NCBI RefSeq assembly: GCF_003351225.1
Contig: NZ_QQSY01000002.1
Span: 148,066-212,065 of the forward strand
Direction: 5' to 3'
DNA from: Dyella solisilvae
GTDB taxonomy: Bacteria > Pseudomonadota > Gammaproteobacteria > Xanthomonadales > Rhodanobacteraceae
DNA length: 64,000 nt
The translations under genes and the position numbers were made by a program. Under the pieces are notes generated by a model. That model ran no database searches. It saw only the letters and a program-made list of their open reading frames with translations, and was not told the origin of the DNA. Each line of letters begins with the position of its first letter. The stretch's first letter is position 1. Positions 62,016-64,000 of the stretch are shown here, piece by piece.

Positions 62016-62738
62016 GTGCGCGCCGCCGCAGCATCCGCGCTGACCCTTCTTGGCGGCCTGCTGCTGGCCGCACCGGCGTGGGCGGATGCACCACCCACGC
62101 TGTCGTCGGCGCGCACTGCCGCCGAGGCCGGCCTGGTCGACATCCGCCAGCTTGTGCCGGACATCGCCGAGGACATCAAGTACGCCGGCAGCGACAACTT
62201 CGTGGGCGCACCGGTGGATGGCTACCGCGCGCCCAAGTGCCTGCTGCTGCGCCCAGCCGCCGAAGCGCTGGCGCGCGTGGAACACGAGCTGCGCGCCGAA
62301 CATCGGCGGCTGCAGCTGTATGACTGCTACCGGCCGGCCCGTGCGGTTGCGCACTTCGTGCGTTGGGCTGGCGACCTGTCCGACCAACGCACCAAGGCGG
62401 CGCATTACCCGCTGCTGGACAAGAGCGCCCTGCTCGGCGACTACATCGCACCGGTGTCCGGTCACAGTCGTGGCGGCACGGTGGATCTGACGCTGATGCA
62501 ATGCGACGCCCATGGCGCGCATTGCACGCCGCTCGACATGGGCACGGACTTTGACTACTTCGGCACGCTGGCCAACACGGACTCGCCGGAGGCCACCCCG
62601 GCCCAGCACGCCAACCGCGCGCTGCTGCGCGCGGCGATGGAGCGCGGGGGTTTTCGCAACTACGCCATGGAGTGGTGGCATTACACGCTCACGCCAGAGC
62701 CTTCGCCGCGGGTGATTTACGACGTACCCGTTGAGTGA
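62016..62738 (+). CDS. D-alanyl-D-alanine dipeptidase (VanX/DdpX type)
   Basis: Encodes 240 residues from GTG 62016. The signal peptide (about 1-23, ending in AWA) places it in the periplasm. Zinc motif SGHSRGGTVDL (SxHxxGxxxD) and the second histidine in EWWHYTL match VanX-family M15D peptidases; the catalytic Glu is in AMEWWH. DIAEDIKYAGSDNFVG and LYDCYRPARA support it. Probably cleaves free D-Ala-D-Ala from murein turnover for nutrition; a resistance role is unlikely without vanHA neighbours. Coupled to the M19 gene. Confidence 0.9.
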   Translation: MRAAAASALTLLGGLLLAAPAWADAPPTLSSARTAAEAGLVDIRQLVPDIAEDIKYAGSDNFVGAPVDGYRAPKCLLLRPAAEALARVEHELRAEHRRLQLYDCYRPARAVAHFVRWAGDLSDQRTKAAHYPLLDKSALLGDYIAPVSGHSRGGTVDLTLMQCDAHGAHCTPLDMGTDFDYFGTLANTDSPEATPAQHANRALLRAAMERGGFRNYAMEWWHYTLTPEPSPRVIYDVPVE

Positions 62739-62763
62739 AGCGGCTCACGCGAGACTTCGCAAC

Positions 62764-62898
62764 CGTCATTCCGGCGCAGGCCGGAATCCAGTGGCGACGA
62801 GGCCCAAAGGTTGCGCAGTGACCTAGGAACCCGTTGGGCGCGCGGCGCGAAATCCCTTTCGTGCGGCTTCTGGATTCCGGCCTGCGCCGGAATGACGG
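62764..62898. repeat. Pair of inverted REP-like palindromes between convergent genes
   Basis: Two copies of the hairpin ATTCCGGC-GCAG-GCCGGAAT with flanks TGACG and CCAG occur in opposite orientation at 62764-62792 and 62869-62898. They lie between ddpX-like and chorismate-lyase-like genes that converge, where such elements often end or protect transcripts. Confidence 0.85.
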
Positions 62899-62954
62899 TA
62901 CGGAGCAGCAGGGCTTCCCCTCAGGAGCACGCCCTGTGCGGGATCTGAGTTATC

Positions 62955-63653
62955 TCAACGCCCGCCCAGCGCCGGCTGCGGAAACGCGAGCACGTCCGCC
63001 GTGTAGCTCTCCACCACCAGGCTGAAGGGACGATTGTCCTGATCGAACAGTACGGCGCGGTGCTGCAGCACATGATGCGGAATCGCCAGCGCGCCCTGCG
63101 AGGCAGGCAGCGGCGTACCGCTCTCCCACCCCTGTGGCAGCGGCGACCACAACAGCTCGGCCGCCAGCGTCTGCCGGCGGAAATGCAGCGGCTGCACGAT
63201 CTTGCCGAATGGCGTGTCGGTGGTGTCCAGCTCGTGATTCATGGACTCGGTCAGACGCGAGGGCACGTACCAGTTGTCCGCCTCGGACAGCACGTGCTCG
63301 CCGCACGCGAGCTGCACCCGGCGATAGCGAACCGGCTCGTCGGCGCCGATGCCAAGTTGCTTGCGCGCATCATCCGGCAACGGTTTGTCCTGCCCGCGAA
63401 CGCGCTCGGCGACCACCTTCGCCTCGGCGGAGAGATGGTGCGCGCCGCACCAGCGCTCCAGCGTCAGCGTGGCGCTGGGATGGCTGAGCAGGTCGGCGTT
63501 GAGCGTCTGCAGCAGCGCCAGCACTTCCAGCCGCGAGGTGGCGTCGTCGCGCCAGGCCGGAGCTTGGGCCTGCACCGGCGTCACCAGCAGGCTGCCACCC
63601 AGCCCCAGCGCGCAGGCAGCCGCCGCGCCACGACGCATCGCGTGCACGCTCAC
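62955..63653 (-). CDS. Chorismate-lyase-like protein with signal peptide
   Basis: Encodes 232 residues. After an N-terminal signal-like segment ([17 protein letters not shown]) it resembles the chorismate-pyruvate lyase (UbiC/UTRA-like) fold: [38 protein letters not shown] and LWSPLPQGW. Whether it has lyase activity is not known, and an exported lyase would not meet cytosolic chorismate. The GTG at 63653 overlaps the trpE stop (GTGA); ATG 63638 is an alternative. It is coupled to trpE, a chorismate-using enzyme. Confidence 0.7.
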   Translation of the reverse strand: MSVHAMRRGAAAACALGLGGSLLVTPVQAQAPAWRDDATSRLEVLALLQTLNADLLSHPSATLTLERWCGAHHLSAEAKVVAERVRGQDKPLPDDARKQLGIGADEPVRYRRVQLACGEHVLSEADNWYVPSRLTESMNHELDTTDTPFGKIVQPLHFRRQTLAAELLWSPLPQGWESGTPLPASQGALAIPHHVLQHRAVLFDQDNRPFSLVVESYTADVLAFPQPALGGR

Positions 63654-64000
63654 AAACCCTTGGCCGCCTGGGCCACCGCGCGGAACAGCGCGCGACCCTT
63701 GTTCATGGTCTCCTCCCACTCGGAAGCGGGATCGGAGTCGTACACGATGCCGGCGCCGGCCTGGACGTGCAGACGTCCATCCTGGATCACCGCGGTGCGG
63801 ATCGCGATGGCGGTGTCGGCATCGCCCCACCAGCCGATCCAGCCGATCGCGCCCGCGTAGATGTTGCGCTTGTAAGGCTCCAGCTCCTGGATGATCTCCA
63901 GCGCGCGGATCTTCGGCGCACCGCTGAGCGTGCCGGCCGGGAACGTGGCTTTGAGCACGTCCATGTAGCCCACGCCCGGGCGCACGTCGCCCTGCACCTG
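63650..64000 (-). CDS. trpE: Anthranilate synthase component I, C-terminal end (partial)
   Basis: The window holds the last 116 residues; the 5' part lies beyond the right edge. TrpE converts chorismate to anthranilate with ammonia from TrpG. The chorismate-binding motifs [33 protein letters not shown] and [15 protein letters not shown] are present. TrpE rather than PabB is favoured by the strong resemblance to Xanthomonas TrpE. It is separated from trpGDC by about 8 kb. Confidence 0.93.
   Translation of the reverse strand, partial: QVQGDVRPGVGYMDVLKATFPAGTLSGAPKIRALEIIQELEPYKRNIYAGAIGWIGWWGDADTAIAIRTAVIQDGRLHVQAGAGIVYDSDPASEWEETMNKGRALFRAVAQAAKGL

Noticed and set aside
62016-62738. Vancomycin-resistance function for the VanX-type dipeptidase
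   Set aside because: No vanH, vanA or vanRS genes nearby, a signal peptide sends it to the periplasm, and the context is murein-peptide use.

Overview
The window is high-GC gammaproteobacterial chromosome. Several features point to the Xanthomonadales, and most likely to a denitrifying Rhodanobacter-like member of the Rhodanobacteraceae: a Clp-type CRP homologue next to speD, a cysteine-free type B L31, an Mla phospholipid system, a zapA-6S RNA-fau block and a complete nitrous-oxide reductase locus. The genus is inferred from gene content and protein resemblance; no 16S gene is present. I see no prophage, insertion sequence or CRISPR array.

Layout. 0-10.6 kb holds housekeeping genes: the 3' end of a class A PBP, gltA, rpmE2, a nucleoside hydrolase, recG, ridA, spoT and rpoZ, with a repeat-rich 1.07-kb gap at 4.3-5.3 kb. 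10.8-15.3 kb holds the Mla system (mlaA convergent with mlaFEDCB); its MlaD carries two MCE domains. 15.6-21.4 kb holds an alcohol dehydrogenase, gmk, yicC, rph, a GNAT gene, rdgB and hemW. 21.4-31.6 kb is the nitrous-oxide reduction locus: nosZ-apbE on the plus strand, divergent from cytochrome c-nosR-nosD-nosF-nosY-nosL plus an uncharacterised gene on the minus strand, with two FNR/DNR-like boxes between them.

31.8-40.6 kb holds a DUF1631-PilZ pair, pepQ, pepP, a UPF0149 gene, the cell-division coiled-coil gene and zapA, 6S RNA, fau, an EVE-domain gene and rpiA. 40.9-45.1 kb holds a secreted S53 (sedolisin) protease and an MFS exporter. 45.4-48.4 kb holds tRNA-Gln(CUG), rpsI-rplM, a GlcF-like iron-sulfur gene and coq7. 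48.4-52 kb holds another repeat-rich gap, speD, clp and a MarR-GNAT fusion.

52.2-64 kb holds trpGDC and the 3' end of trpE. Between them lies a two-directional cluster of murein-peptide enzymes: an NlpC/P60 endopeptidase, an L-Ala-D/L-Glu epimerase, an L,D-transpeptidase, a DAO-family oxidase, an M19 dipeptidase and a VanX-type D-Ala-D-Ala dipeptidase.

How the parts work together. The nos genes encode the N2O reductase, its electron donor (NosR, flavinylated by ApbE, plus a cytochrome) and its copper-centre maturation proteins. The 56-62.7 kb cluster could release murein peptides, epimerise them, split them and oxidise D-amino acids. No previously unknown multi-gene system is certain here. 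The best candidates for follow-up are the rearranged nos locus with its unusual NosZ, the MlaD with tandem MCE domains, and the murein-peptide cluster embedded between trpE and trpGDC.
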